DNA of 64,000 nucleotides from Chrysomallon squamiferum (lineage: Eukaryota; Mollusca; Gastropoda; Neomphalida; Peltospiridae). How positions within the stretch are numbered: position 1 is the stretch's first letter; every line of letters starts with the position of its first letter. The stretch covers positions 1,171,332-1,235,331 of the forward strand of contig CM022671.1 of assembly GCA_012295275.1 (NCBI GenBank). Direction: 5' to 3'. Below the pieces are notes generated by a model. That model was not told where the DNA came from, did not search any database, and saw only the letters and a program-made list of their open reading frames with translations. Below, piece after piece: positions 1-12,025 of this stretch. The translations under genes and the position numbers were made by a program.

Positions 1-78
1 CTTTGGACAGATGACAGTAGAGACTAATTAACCATTTTAAGTCTTGCGGAGAACATAATTTTAACAGTATTTCAATGA

Positions 79-81
<3 letters not shown>

Positions 82-127
<46 letters not shown>
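82..127. repeat. (TG)n microsatellite
   Basis: Uninterrupted TG dinucleotides over about 46 bp. Confidence 0.95.
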
Positions 128-128
<1 letters not shown>

Positions 129-303
129 CCATTAATCAGAAAATGTTTTAAAAAATAAAAATAATAAAATCAGATCTTATTGTAATATTAAATTAAGCAT
201 AACTGTATTAGTAAAAGCAATCGAACTAATATTGTCATTTTCTCAATCATTCTCGCAACAAAGTCGCACAAAGACTTATTTGTATGAGTGGAGATGTCCA
301 TGT

Positions 304-342
<39 letters not shown>

Positions 343-461
343 GATAATAATAAACCAAGTTTATCATTTTATTAACGTTTATATATCTAAGGCCCCCAGA
401 AGATCTGATTTGAAAGAATAGAGATTTATATTTTATATTATTGAAATAATAATTTTGTATG

Positions 462-497
<36 letters not shown>

Positions 498-847
498 ATA
501 ATAATAAAATAATAACAATACATTTTTTTAAAAATCGTCAAATTCGGTATGAGGCATTTGCCTGAATTTACTTACGGCCATGATGTATGTATGTATGTAT
601 GTATGTATGTATCTATGTGGTCATTTAAAATAAACATATGCTACTTATTAAAGTGCTGTAAATATAAATAATTATCATAGTATACTACATCGAAATTAAA
701 CGTTTTTAATGGATAGCCGCAGCTTATTTAAATTACGAATTCTTTTATTTCCGGGATACATTTTCTGTTGCATTCTCTCAGTCTTGAATACGTAAATAAA
801 AACATATGTATGAAACAATTACATGGGTTCTACATGAATGGATGAAG

Positions 848-1000
848 ACGAATTTTCAGGGTTTCAATGCCATCTTTATTTCCCTTGTTTTAGGCATAAA
901 ACCCCTTTCCTTGTTCATGTCGGTGACAACGAATTTTCAGGGTTTCAAAGACATCTTTTTTCCCCTTGTTTTAGGCATAAAACCACTTTCCATGGCAAAT
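848..1000. repeat. 81-bp direct duplication, two copies
   Basis: The segment starting 'acgaattttcagggtttcaa' at 848 recurs at 929, a period of 81 bp. Both copies continue through 'cccttgttttaggcataaa' with a few substitutions. The repeat is flanked by ordinary AT-rich sequence. The in-frame ORF across it (806-1003) exists only because 81 is a multiple of three, and I do not call it a gene. Confidence 0.85.
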
Positions 1001-1512
1001 TGATATTAAGATGACAGCCAAAATGTAAAATAACTTACTGGTTATCAATTATTTTGTAAATGTACAATTAAAAATAAATAAATAAATAAATTCCCTTGGA
1101 ATATCTATCTATAAATAATCGTTGTCATACTATAGAAAGGTAATCGGGTTCTAAGTAACTGTTGTTTTATTTGATGAATTCGCCATATGTATTCAAAGTC
1201 ATGTTTTAATTAAATCTATAAAATTTAGCATAATATAACTGAACATTAAAACTTTGTTTTTCTAAAAATAAACCTACCTATTCAAATGACATTCCTGTTC
1301 TATATACTAGTCGACTGTACCGTGGTTAGTTCTTCTCAGGTTAGACAAAATATTTGGGAGGAGTTACAGTAATAACAAAAGTGTGATGAAACTGTCCGTG
1401 AGTCATTACGTGTTGTTTGTGAAATGAACTTACTTATATTTTTTTCCCCTTTATTTTGACAAAACATCCACACTATCCTTTTCAAACAAATAGTTTTATA
1501 TGTCCAGAATAC

Positions 1513-1548
<36 letters not shown>

Positions 1549-2277
1549 AACTTTTAATAAAGTTAATATCGGGCTAGAACTACTGATCAATTAGTTCTTA
1601 AACGTTTTAAAGATGAACTAATTGTTGATTTAAGCAGCTACATAATTTGATAATCCTAACTTGTACTTTTCTTTCATCACAAAGGAATCACATTTTTTGG
1701 AGACGAAACTATAATATTCATGAACACAATTTATAGCAAATAACTTGACAATTGTTCTTCATAAATGCCCGGAACAATGAACATACTTTAAATCTCTGTC
1801 TGTTACTACTGTAAGTTATTCTGTAATTGGGAATAATTTATTAATATTAAACATTTGAATGGTTTAACCAAGTTGTAATTTAGGACTTGCATTTACTATA
1901 ATATTAAGCATGCATATAAAATAAAACTTTAATAGAAGAAATTATTTAAGTTTGGCTAATGAAATCTTTTATGGCTATAGTTATATCTGACCCAAGGTGA
2001 GCTCTACTGATTTAATACTTTTCTGTCAAAATAATGCTGGTGATTTGAATATTTTTGTACATTAAAATAAATGCCTTGCTTAAAAATATATATTTTTGAA
2101 CCTTAGATTTAGAAAATATAATTTATTTAAATTGATACATGAGCATTTTATTCAAACATAAAATGTGTATCAGTGGCCCAAATCTTTTTTATATGACTAG
2201 TAAATTTGCTATACAAAGAATACACAAAATTGTAGTAACAAATACCCACCTGAAAATGATTAAAATTACACTTTATA

Positions 2278-2888
2278 CAGGGTGGTCCAAACGTAGGTTT
2301 ACAGTTATTAAACTATTGTTTATATGCTTGAAGTTACTTGCTAAGTACAATTAATATAAAATATTCCTCGGATCTAACTTGGATTTAGACCTTTTCCTTG
2401 CTGCTTGCAATTTATTTCATTTTTGTAAAGCTAACTTTTCATTTTATAATTTGTTTTATTTCAGGGGTAATGGCAAACAATTTAAATGAAGAGCAAAGAA
2501 AGTGGATATTAAAGCAGTACTGGAAGTGTGAAAATGCTGAGAAGGTACGTACAGCATGGCAAGAAGCTTTCCACACTTCTCCACCTTCACGCCAGACAAT
2601 TTATCGCATAAGGAATAAATTTGATAAAACTGGTTCAGTGAGTAATGCACCTAAATCTGGACGTCCTAAGACTTCTGTGACTGAAGAAAAGGAGATGTTG
2701 GTGGCTATGACATTTGTGAACAGTCCAAAGAAATCCACACGACATGCTTCTGCAGAACTATCCATACCAAGAACATCACTGCAGCGCTTAATGCATAAAC
2801 TGAAATCAAAACCTTACCAACCATGACTAGTACTTCAAGCATATAAATGATAGTTTAATAACTGTAAACCTACTTTTGGGCCACCCTG
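2278..2888 (+). mobile_element. 611-bp TIR transposon (Tc1/mariner-like superfamily), internally deleted
   Basis: The element starts CAGGGTGGTCCAAA at 2278 and ends in the inverted partner TTTGGGCCACCCTG at 2888. It is flanked by TA on both sides (2276-2277 and 2889-2890), the target duplication typical of Tc1/mariner/IS630 elements. The inverted repeats extend about 60 bp inward with few mismatches, through GTTTACAGTTATTAAACTAT to the AGTACT-like inner end. The interior keeps only an N-terminal transposase piece, so the element is non-autonomous, probably a deletion derivative of a longer mariner-like element. It sits downstream of the ZNF277 3' end. Confidence 0.88.
2470..2826 (+). pseudogene. 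Truncated transposase, N-terminal helix-turn-helix domain only
   Basis: 118 codons from ATG at 2470 to TGA at 2824. The start follows a 'ttatttcag' acceptor-like run, so the listed ORF could also extend upstream. The protein has two helix-turn-helix-like segments: 'EEQRKWILKQYWKCENAEKV' followed by 'SRQTIYRIRNKFDKTG', then a GRPK linker and 'SIPRTSLQRLMHKLK'. This is the layout of the DNA-binding half of mariner-type transposases (DUF4817-like, from memory). The catalytic DDE/DDD half is absent: the frame ends seven residues after the second domain, about 60 bp before the right TIR. It may be simply decayed, or could still bind TIRs. Confidence 0.75.
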
Positions 2889-4104
2889 TATTTATTCATG
2901 ATTATTGTTTAGAAAACTGGCTGTGTCCTAAAACACTTATTTCAGATTTTAAAAAATTCATTTCAGTGTGTGGCAAAACTTTTCTTTAAACAAAAAAGAC
3001 ATAGTGTTCTTTCGGTCTATGATATCAAACATTAACAAAGTAATACCGATTTAATATTTTTGATTTGTTTCATTAAAGTAACTAAAAAGATAGGTACATT
3101 AAAAAAAATAGTACAATATAAAAAATAAAAAAGCAAAAACAAAACCACCCTAATAGATTCAGCATAAATCTATTGAAATAATGAAACCATGTACAAATAA
3201 AAATATTTCTCTTTTGATTTAATGAATAGGCATTAATATTTTATGTTTTGCTCAGGTGTATTAATGTTTTATTTAAAATTAGTATTAACAGCAAGTGGAC
3301 TTAAAAGAACTGCTGTCTAATGAAAGCAAAAATAATGCAACATTTATCTCTCTCATTACTTCTCTTAACATAATTTTTATTTATTTATTTATTTATTTAT
3401 ATATTATTACTGAGTTATTTGACAAAAATGTTAGAAACAGCCAAATTCAAACAACCAGACAAAAATGAGCAACACAACTTTGATTATTACCAATCAATAA
3501 CAAACTGACTGGTTATTCTTATAACTGTTAGTAATAATTAAAGAAACACAGAAAACTGGCAGTTTTTTGCAACTTTATTAGTATTATTTGATTACTATAA
3601 ATAAATGCAGTATATATTTTGGAATAATTTATGGAAATCCTTGTGACAGGATTTTTCAAGTACAACATTCAACATTTTTCTTCATCCACACACACAATTT
3701 ATGATCTTCCAGAATTTATGACAAAAAAACAACACAACAATACAAAAAAAGAAAGCTAATGATTACAAAATCATAAAATTAATTTCTTACGAGTTTTGTG
3801 CATTTTAAGTGTAATATATTTGCATAATAATCAAATAAATATATATTTACTTATAAGTGATTATTTAATGATTTTTATGTTCATAAAAAACAATCTTTGC
3901 TAATAACAAAGTATGGCAGTAATAAAACCAGGCTGAAGAGACTGTTTATTCTTCGTTGTTTTTTTTTTGTTGTATTCTTTAAATAATTGTTTTAAAAATG
4001 TGTTTAATTATCCTAAAAAACACTGGTAGAAATAATTATAACTTGAAAGAATAAAATAAATGTAGATTTTCACTGAAAATAATTAGTGCCATATATAAAT
4101 AGTA
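2889..4104. other. ZNF277 3' flank / probable 3' UTR, no other gene
   Basis: AT-rich sequence between the transposon and the ZNF277 stop codon. It contains (TTTA)n near 3377-3400. Nothing here has coding character. Confidence 0.6.
3945..3950 (-). terminator. Candidate polyadenylation signal of ZNF277
   Basis: The minus strand reads AATAAA about 155 bp downstream of the ZNF277 stop codon. In such AT-rich DNA the hexamer is common, so this is only the nearest plausible signal. Confidence 0.35.
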
Positions 4105-4294
4105 TTAAGACATCAACTCTTGTCTGAGTTTTTTGTCAAACAGGATTGTATCAGTTATTTTGGTATCCTCAGCTAATATTGAAACACCTATCGATCCTGT
4201 TACATCATCACAGTTATCACTGTCACCATCATCTTCATCATCATCATCAAGTTGGCACAAAAGATTGTCATTCTCGTACGTTGGAAAATAATAT
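4105..4294 (-). CDS. ZNF277: ZNF277 exon 13, C-terminus and stop
   Basis: Acceptor TTCCACAG. It encodes 'YYFPTYENDNLLCQLDDDDE', an Asp-rich run and a final 'KKLRQELMS' before TAA at 4105-4107. The 'YYFPTYEND' motif is nearly identical to human ZNF277. Confidence 0.95.
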
Positions 4295-5479
4295 CTGTGG
4301 AAAAGAAACACAAACTGGAAAAAATATTAATTAACCAGAGTTATTAAACAAGTAATAGAACTGACACATTTAAATTAATAAAAACCAGATAATAATAATA
4401 ATAATGGTAATAACAACAACAATGAAAGAAATCTAAAAAAAATATATATTTGATTAATGTAAGTAAAACACACACACACACACACACACATTTGTTAATA
4501 TTAGGATTACATTATGTCAGTCAGACATTTGTTAAACATTTACACGACTTACTGAGGCTGGTCCCAGACTGACATGGCAGGTATTTTGTTGATGTGATCA
4601 GATTCCTGGAGATGATTCTGAAGAGATTTTCTGTCTTCCATGGTTTGATCACACGCATAGCACACACAAAGATGTGTCTGAACAGAATAATAAAATATAT
4701 ACCTAATAATTTATGGTGTGTGAATAAAACAATAATGGGTTACTAGTTATCTGCATTGTGATTATCTTAATCTAGACTTCATTTACACAGAAATATTTCT
4801 TAATAAGCATAATATTAAAGAGTATGTTTAAATGAATTGACACAATATCCAATACTCTTTATAATAATTTTATAGCTGTGTAAAAACGGATACAAAATTT
4901 AAAAAAAAAGAAAATAATAATTTTTTTTTGTGTAAAAGAAAACCATTTTTTTTTTTTTAGCTTTCTCCAGAATTAGATAAAAGATGATTATCTGTTTCTT
5001 TGCTTATAAAAAATAAAGTTATCCATTACCAGTCAGATCAAATATATTTTAATAAAAATTTAACAATAATGATCATGACAATGACATTTTAACTGCATAA
5101 GTATATGATTTTAAACTGAAATGATCAGTTGATTAACAATTAAAAAATACTACAAGCACTTGATATCTAAAAACATTGTAATCATAAAAACAGTGAATTA
5201 ATTAATGAGATTTTCTTATGTATTTTAACATCTGAAAAAGTGAAATTCAGGTTTTTGTGTAATGATATGAAAGAGAAATCTGTTGCCAGCATTATACTGG
5301 AATAGTACAAAGGAAAATAATTTTTCAGTCAGATGTCTGATTGCCTTGACTAAAATGGTCACTATGATTAACAGTATGGTACAAGGTGGTTGTTTTTCTA
5401 TAAGTAAAGGTACATAATTATGAAAAGATAACTCTCTAACTTGTTTGATCATTTCAGCTTAAGATTATTTTTTATATTG

Positions 5480-5516
<37 letters not shown>

Positions 5517-8007
5517 TGTTGCAATGAACAAAATTGTGTAAAAATAACTTTTGATAATAAACAAAATGTGATAATAACAAAGATAAAAAGAAAAGCTCTG
5601 TTTGAAAAAAGAACAAGGAAACTATGCCCAACTCTTATCAACATTTTCTACAGGAAGAGAAAGTTTCTCTATAAATATATATCAAGTCTAGATTGTTTAC
5701 TGAACTCCCCTTGTTTTCTGTCAGTATCCTAGTAAATACATCACTGAACTTTATCCAGTAATGGTATTCTTTATATTTTTAGCAAAGTCATTGTGAAAGT
5801 CTTTTCAAAACAATACTTATCAATACTCTTGGTAAAGAATGCTTCCTGATGCATCAATGCTTACAAGATCAATTCTGTTTTAAAATCTACTTGAATATTT
5901 CTAGTTACAACATAGTCTTGGTGTGTTAATTGTTTTCTTTGGGAAGTTGTATAGAAAAAATCTTTGCTTACTAATCAATAAAAGTAGTCCATGAAATGAT
6001 AGAGATTTTTCTTTTTCAAATAAGATTGTTATAGAACATTTTCAATGCCTTAAAAATCACAGCATTTTAATATGTTAATTCATTATTAGGGTTAATCATA
6101 ATTATGTTAATTTTTTGAAATTTTTCTGAAAACAGAAAAACAACAAAAATAAAAAGAAATTATATTTAAAAAAAATAATAATGATAAAATCCTACTCTAA
6201 TAAACCCATTTTTCTTGGAAAAAAGGTTTGAAAATTAATATAATTGAAAAAAAAAAAACAAAAACAGTTGCAAAGAAGAAGAAATTAAAATATTTTACCT
6301 ATAATCTGGTTTAATTAAGAATAAAATATTTTCCTCATATTTGATAAACACACCCATGATTTAACTCACATATAGGATTTAAATAACAATAACCTATTTT
6401 ACCTTTCTTCTTATGAAATTAATCAGTTTGATTTTTTGGTAAAAGGTCAAATTCATTTTAATTTTCAGTTCATGAAGGTTGAAATCATGTAGTTCCTATT
6501 AAAAAAAAAAGAAAAAAAAAGAAAGAAGAAGATATTAATGGATTAATTAAAAAACACATCAAAGGTTTCTTTTTTCATTTCATTGCTGAACAAGTTAAAA
6601 TATAAGTCAACTATTTAACTCAAAGAGACTAACTACTAAAGGTATTCAAAAAATTCTGTTTAGTTATCTATATTGTTTTGTGTGATCATAATTGAAATAC
6701 AGTTTAATGTAGACATAGTGACATATAATTTAATTACATTTTACTGCTAAATATACTTAAAATGAAATAATAATCATATTAACATTTTGAACTAATTTCT
6801 ATTATTTAAAATAAAAAAAAAATAAAAAAATACTACTACTAATAATAAAGGAAAGAAGAAGAAGAAGAAGAGAAAAGTTAAATAACAAAATAAACAAATG
6901 ATTAAATGTGTATTACAGAAAACATGATGATGATGACAGAAGTATAGTAAATACAGTTAGTCTGTTTGATCATACTATAACAAGGACATTTTAACAAGAA
7001 TCAAAACAATAATTTGGAAACTAAACAAATTTTAGATAGCAACAGAGATGTCCTTTTTATGCACGAACTGAGCTGGAAGAACAAGTTCAAGACCATTTAT
7101 CTGTCAAGCTTGGAATTGGAGGTGATCGAGATTTCTGAATTTTTGGTTCATCTATCAGATCTTATCATATACTTAAGTATAAAATAAACACAAAAAAAGT
7201 AAAGCATGAACTTGTATTTAACAAATGGAAATGAATTAACTTCTACTGCCTATTTTCTGTAAGCTGGATAATTGATCTAGTACCTGTGTAGAAAATGTTT
7301 AATATTTTAAGAAAATAATTAATCTGTTTCTTTATACTATCACAGATTAACAATAAAAACAAACAAAAAAAATACAAAATATTCACCTGATATTGTGTAT
7401 GTTAAATAAATGAATGCTATTTACAGTTATAAATACTTGCTTGCATGTGAGAGTGAAGTCTGTCTGAGTGACTGGAGGAGAATTCACAAAACAAACACAC
7501 AGCTTGAGATCCTGCTTCTTCTGTCCAGTCTGACCAATCACTGAAATTAACAATTTCTTAGCTTATTTTGGTAATCATTATATATATATATATATAAAAA
7601 AACCTACCAAAAAACATTATGGAAAGAAAAAAAAGAAAATTCAATTAAACCTAGGTATACAAATTTTTATGATGTTAATTCTACCTAAATCAAACTGTCC
7701 CTGAAAAAAAAAAAAAAAACATATTGTCTTTTTGTATGAAAAGCAAATTTAATTAAAAAGTAGTCTGGAAATGTCAGCCAGGATATCATTGACTGTGTTC
7801 AGTTTGATTGGTTCAAATTAAAATAAAATAAAACAAAGGCGAACAAATAAATAAGAACTTAATAAATTAAATAAATTAAATTATTAAATTAAATGATGAG
7901 GCATGAAACATTCTAATGACAAAAACTGTAGTTTCATGTGAAGCAACAATGCTGTTCACTGCAGAGTTTTAATTAATGGAAGATGTTTTGTTGAGAAAGA
8001 AACGGTG

Positions 8008-8062
<55 letters not shown>

Positions 8063-10084
8063 TGTCCTAAAAACAAGCAAATAAATGAATATTGGTTTAT
8101 GAATAATAGTTATATATATATAATAAAAGAATAATAATAATAATAATAAAAAAAAAAAAAAAAAAAAAAGAAAAAAAAAACACAAAAAACCCTAACAAAA
8201 CAACAACAGAAACTACCACAAAGATAAAATAAAAATGGTAATTAAAATATTGACCCAGTATAAATAATATATGTTTTCCAGTGCTTCAACAAACATGTTA
8301 CAGACCTAGTGTAAAACAAAATCTTTAAATATATTAGTAAGTTTACATTTAAAAATTTAACATTTTTCTTATACCATATTATATTAATTTAACCTAATTT
8401 TGGGGTTTCCTAAATAAAAAGGACTCAGGTAACTAATAAATAAATATGCATCAAGGTAAAACACAACACAATAAATAAAAACGAAAAAACGACAGACAAA
8501 AGTTCAACTGTTTTTTTTCTGAAAGCTTTTCACGTGACATGAAAAATGAAGACATTCAAGAACATCGATCTTTGAAAGTCACAATGAAGTGATACCAACA
8601 GAGTTAAACAAAAACACCTCAACTGACACATTTACAGAAAAAGCTGAATGGAATGGCTAATGCAAATCAGATATTTTTAATTCAAGCTTTTAAATTCACT
8701 TAGATATTTCTGAGACAAAGAGATATGAAAACAGAGATGTTTGTGAGAAGGTATTATTTTCTAAGGTTTATATTCACAAGATGAAACTGCCATTAGATAA
8801 TTCTTTGTACTTCTGGTTGTACATTCAGTGTAAAGATACTAAATGTGCACTTTAATGCATAAAATGCATCAAAAGAAATTATCTTGTCAAATATCAACTG
8901 GTAAATGGAAAAAACGAAAGAACAAAAATACAGAAAACCTTAACCATTAATGTCATGTCATGTAGATTTATTTCAAAGTTGATCATAATATTAACAGTAT
9001 TCTTTCAAATATGTAAACCAATAAGTAGGTCACACAAATAGTTTCAAATTTGATTAAAAACAAAAAATAAAAAAATAAAATATCCTTTTAAAAATAATAT
9101 TTTCATATATTTATATTTATACTTATTTTACATAATTTTATTTATTTAATTTTATTTTTTATTTTCATTAAATTTTATTTTCCCCCACATTTTTTCACTG
9201 ATCATCCAATTTAAAATAAGGTATGTATTTTATTATCTTACATTATGTAAACACCTTTTGCAGGATAAATAAAATGAACCAAAAAATAATAATTAAAAAC
9301 AAAAATGTATTAAAAAATCAAAACTTAACAGTAATATATTGAAGCAAATAAAAGTTTCAAAATCTATGTTCCAAGTTAAATCATCTGAATAACAAGCTCA
9401 TCCACACAAAAATCATCCTTCACATGATTTATATAAATTCTGATGATTTAAAATTATAACAACAACAAAATCAACATCATATAAATTAACTTAAAACAAA
9501 GCAAATTAATATGAAGTGTAAAGGCCAAAATAAAGATTTTCCTTTCAATTAGAAAAAAAAGAAAAAAAAGAAAGAAAATAAGCACAAATATTTGGTTGCC
9601 AAGTAACCAATTTGTATTGTACCCACAAAAAGAAAAGATTTCAAATAAATATACATAGATCATATACACACACTAATCACTGGTTTACAGATGTAAACCT
9701 TGTTTCTAAACAACAAGCAGAAGAAAAAATAAATAAATAAAACTTAACATTTACCTTGGTTTCTATGTAACAGTAAATGAGATTGAGTATAAGAGGTTTT
9801 ATAACGAAGACTAATTTTAACTGCAACATTTCTTCATCTGAAACTTAGTCTATGATTAAGAAACAAAAGGAAAACATAAAAATAAAGCATTAATAATATA
9901 ATGCTTCTAAAAAACAAAACAGAAGAAAAAAAACCCACAAAACAATTATAAACAATTTTGATTATATTTTACTTTTTTTTTTCTTTTTTTTTAAAGGTGT
10001 TTCCTAATCCTACTTGATTTAGACATTTCATCTCAGTGCAAGTTTGTATGAAGAAGTAAAACAAAAAACCCTCCATATTCTTCA

Positions 10085-10178
<94 letters not shown>

Positions 10179-11993
10179 ATGCAGTATTCTCCAGCATGTT
10201 TTAATCCTGTCAAACTCATTAATGGTAGAACACATCATAAAAATTAAATGAAAGCCATTAGAATATATTCAGGCTTTTTGTTCATACATTAACAGGTAGA
10301 CTTTAACAAAAGAAAATGCAATACTCTGTTTTATTTACCATTTGTCTAATACTCTGTAAAGTAACTTTATATCATTTTAATTAAAACAGCTCTAAGCATT
10401 TGTTTGGCAAACAAAATCATTATAGTAAAACAGATGTCAGAAATAACATTTAATCTTGAATTACAAACAAAACTTCACGTGCCTCTGGATATTAATTTTG
10501 TTGTTTTTATTTCACTAATATAAAAGGATTAAATTAAAAATGTGTACTTTAGTAAGAGTGAGTCTATTGTTAAATCAACACTTCTAAAGCTGGCACAAAT
10601 GAAAACTGATAAATGATAAGCAAGAAGTTAATGACAAAAAATAGTGTGAAATCAGATAGTTGCAGAGGAAATATAATTTAAAATGCAGAAATAGATGATG
10701 TATAATTATCTTGAAATAAAAGGAGAAGAAATAAAGTCAGGTTTATCCAATTACAACTAATGTTGACCTAAAGTGTTATGAATTATTAAGGCATCATTTA
10801 AATAGACATATCTGCTTATCAAAATTTGAATTATTGTTACAATTATTGTTCTAGTAACCTATGTCCGAATTCAAAGATCAGAAAAGCTTTATTTACATGC
10901 ATATAATCAGACATGAGAAATAAAAAATACTAATTCAGAAAAGTGAATCAATACTGTCAGTCAGGTTTTGGATAAATAAGTGAACATAAAAACATACAAC
11001 AATTTATATACATCATTATCAATCGATTCTGCCTTCCTGTTTCTTAAACTTTAAGAATTTGGTAATAACTTTCTAGTTTGTAATCAACTGATGGCAAACA
11101 CTGAACTGGTAAGAAAACGTTCCTGATGTCTTTTTACACGACAGACAGGTGGAGTCTTGCAGATCAACTGCAGAGCAGTCCTCTATATGAGAAATCTATA
11201 CTCTGAAATACACCGAGATTGGTAGACACAACTACCTGACAGCACAGGATAAATGTGACAGTTCATTCCTGGATTACAGTGTAACTACAGAAACTTCTTT
11301 GCAGAAGACAATTTTTTTTATTAACAGGGGAAAAGACTCGAGTTGCTATTTTCTTAAAGGATTACTAGTAAATCTTAATTAAGAACACCTTTATATTATG
11401 GGTTTTTTTTAACTTTTAAAAAAATGGAAAGTATAGTTTAAAAACACAAGGAAATCTTCATGCTGTGGATACAAATGTTTATCATGTCGTGTAAAACCTT
11501 TTTCAACGTTTCGAAATAGTCAGATGTTTTGTCTCTTTCTTAAATATTCATTTTTGGTTAAGAAAAAGATTTACCTTAAGGATTTGTTTTTAATGAAAAG
11601 GAATAATGGAGAAACAAATAATAATACATATTAAGACTGCAAACTTCAGCAATTCAAAAATTTCAGAAAGAGAATATTTAGTGGGCAAAATTGCTGAACA
11701 AAAGATGATTAAAAGGGTGAAAACATTAATTTAAAAAACAAAAGGAATTTAGGAATGTCTTTCTTTTTTACAATGAAAAACATATTCTCAGAGCAAATGT
11801 CAAATGAAAGATACTTGCAACCTTTCTAATTTTGTGATGTAAATAGAGTAATATTCACAAACAAAATAAAAACAGTTAATGCTATTTAATTAAAGAAAAC
11901 AAATTAAAAATCTCATGTGTTACAAAAGTGTAAATTAAATCCCATATTTTATCGCTCTTTTTAATTATTATTTTTTAAAATGATTTCCTGGAA

Positions 11994-12025
<32 letters not shown>

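Larger units (their letters stand above)
1..2277. other. Left intergenic flank, no gene recognised
   Basis: AT-rich sequence with microsatellites: (TG)n at 82-127, (TAA)n near 305-340 and 462-491, (ATGT)n near 583-612, and an A-tract at 1519-1546. There is also an 81-bp dimer near 848-1000. The short open frames here run through these simple repeats and show no family resemblance. I see no coding exon or RNA gene. Confidence 0.6.

Noticed and set aside
806-1003. 65-codon ORF with an internal repeat
   Set aside because: It reflects the 81-bp DNA duplication. No recognisable domain.
7030-7140. Higher-GC stretch between ZNF277 exons 10 and 11, considered as a missing exon or LINE piece
   Set aside because: Minus-strand reading has stops and no finger or linker homology; plus-strand reading is short with no clear match.
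9969-10247. Overlapping ORFs on both strands across the (GT)45 tract
   Set aside because: Low-complexity dinucleotide translations.
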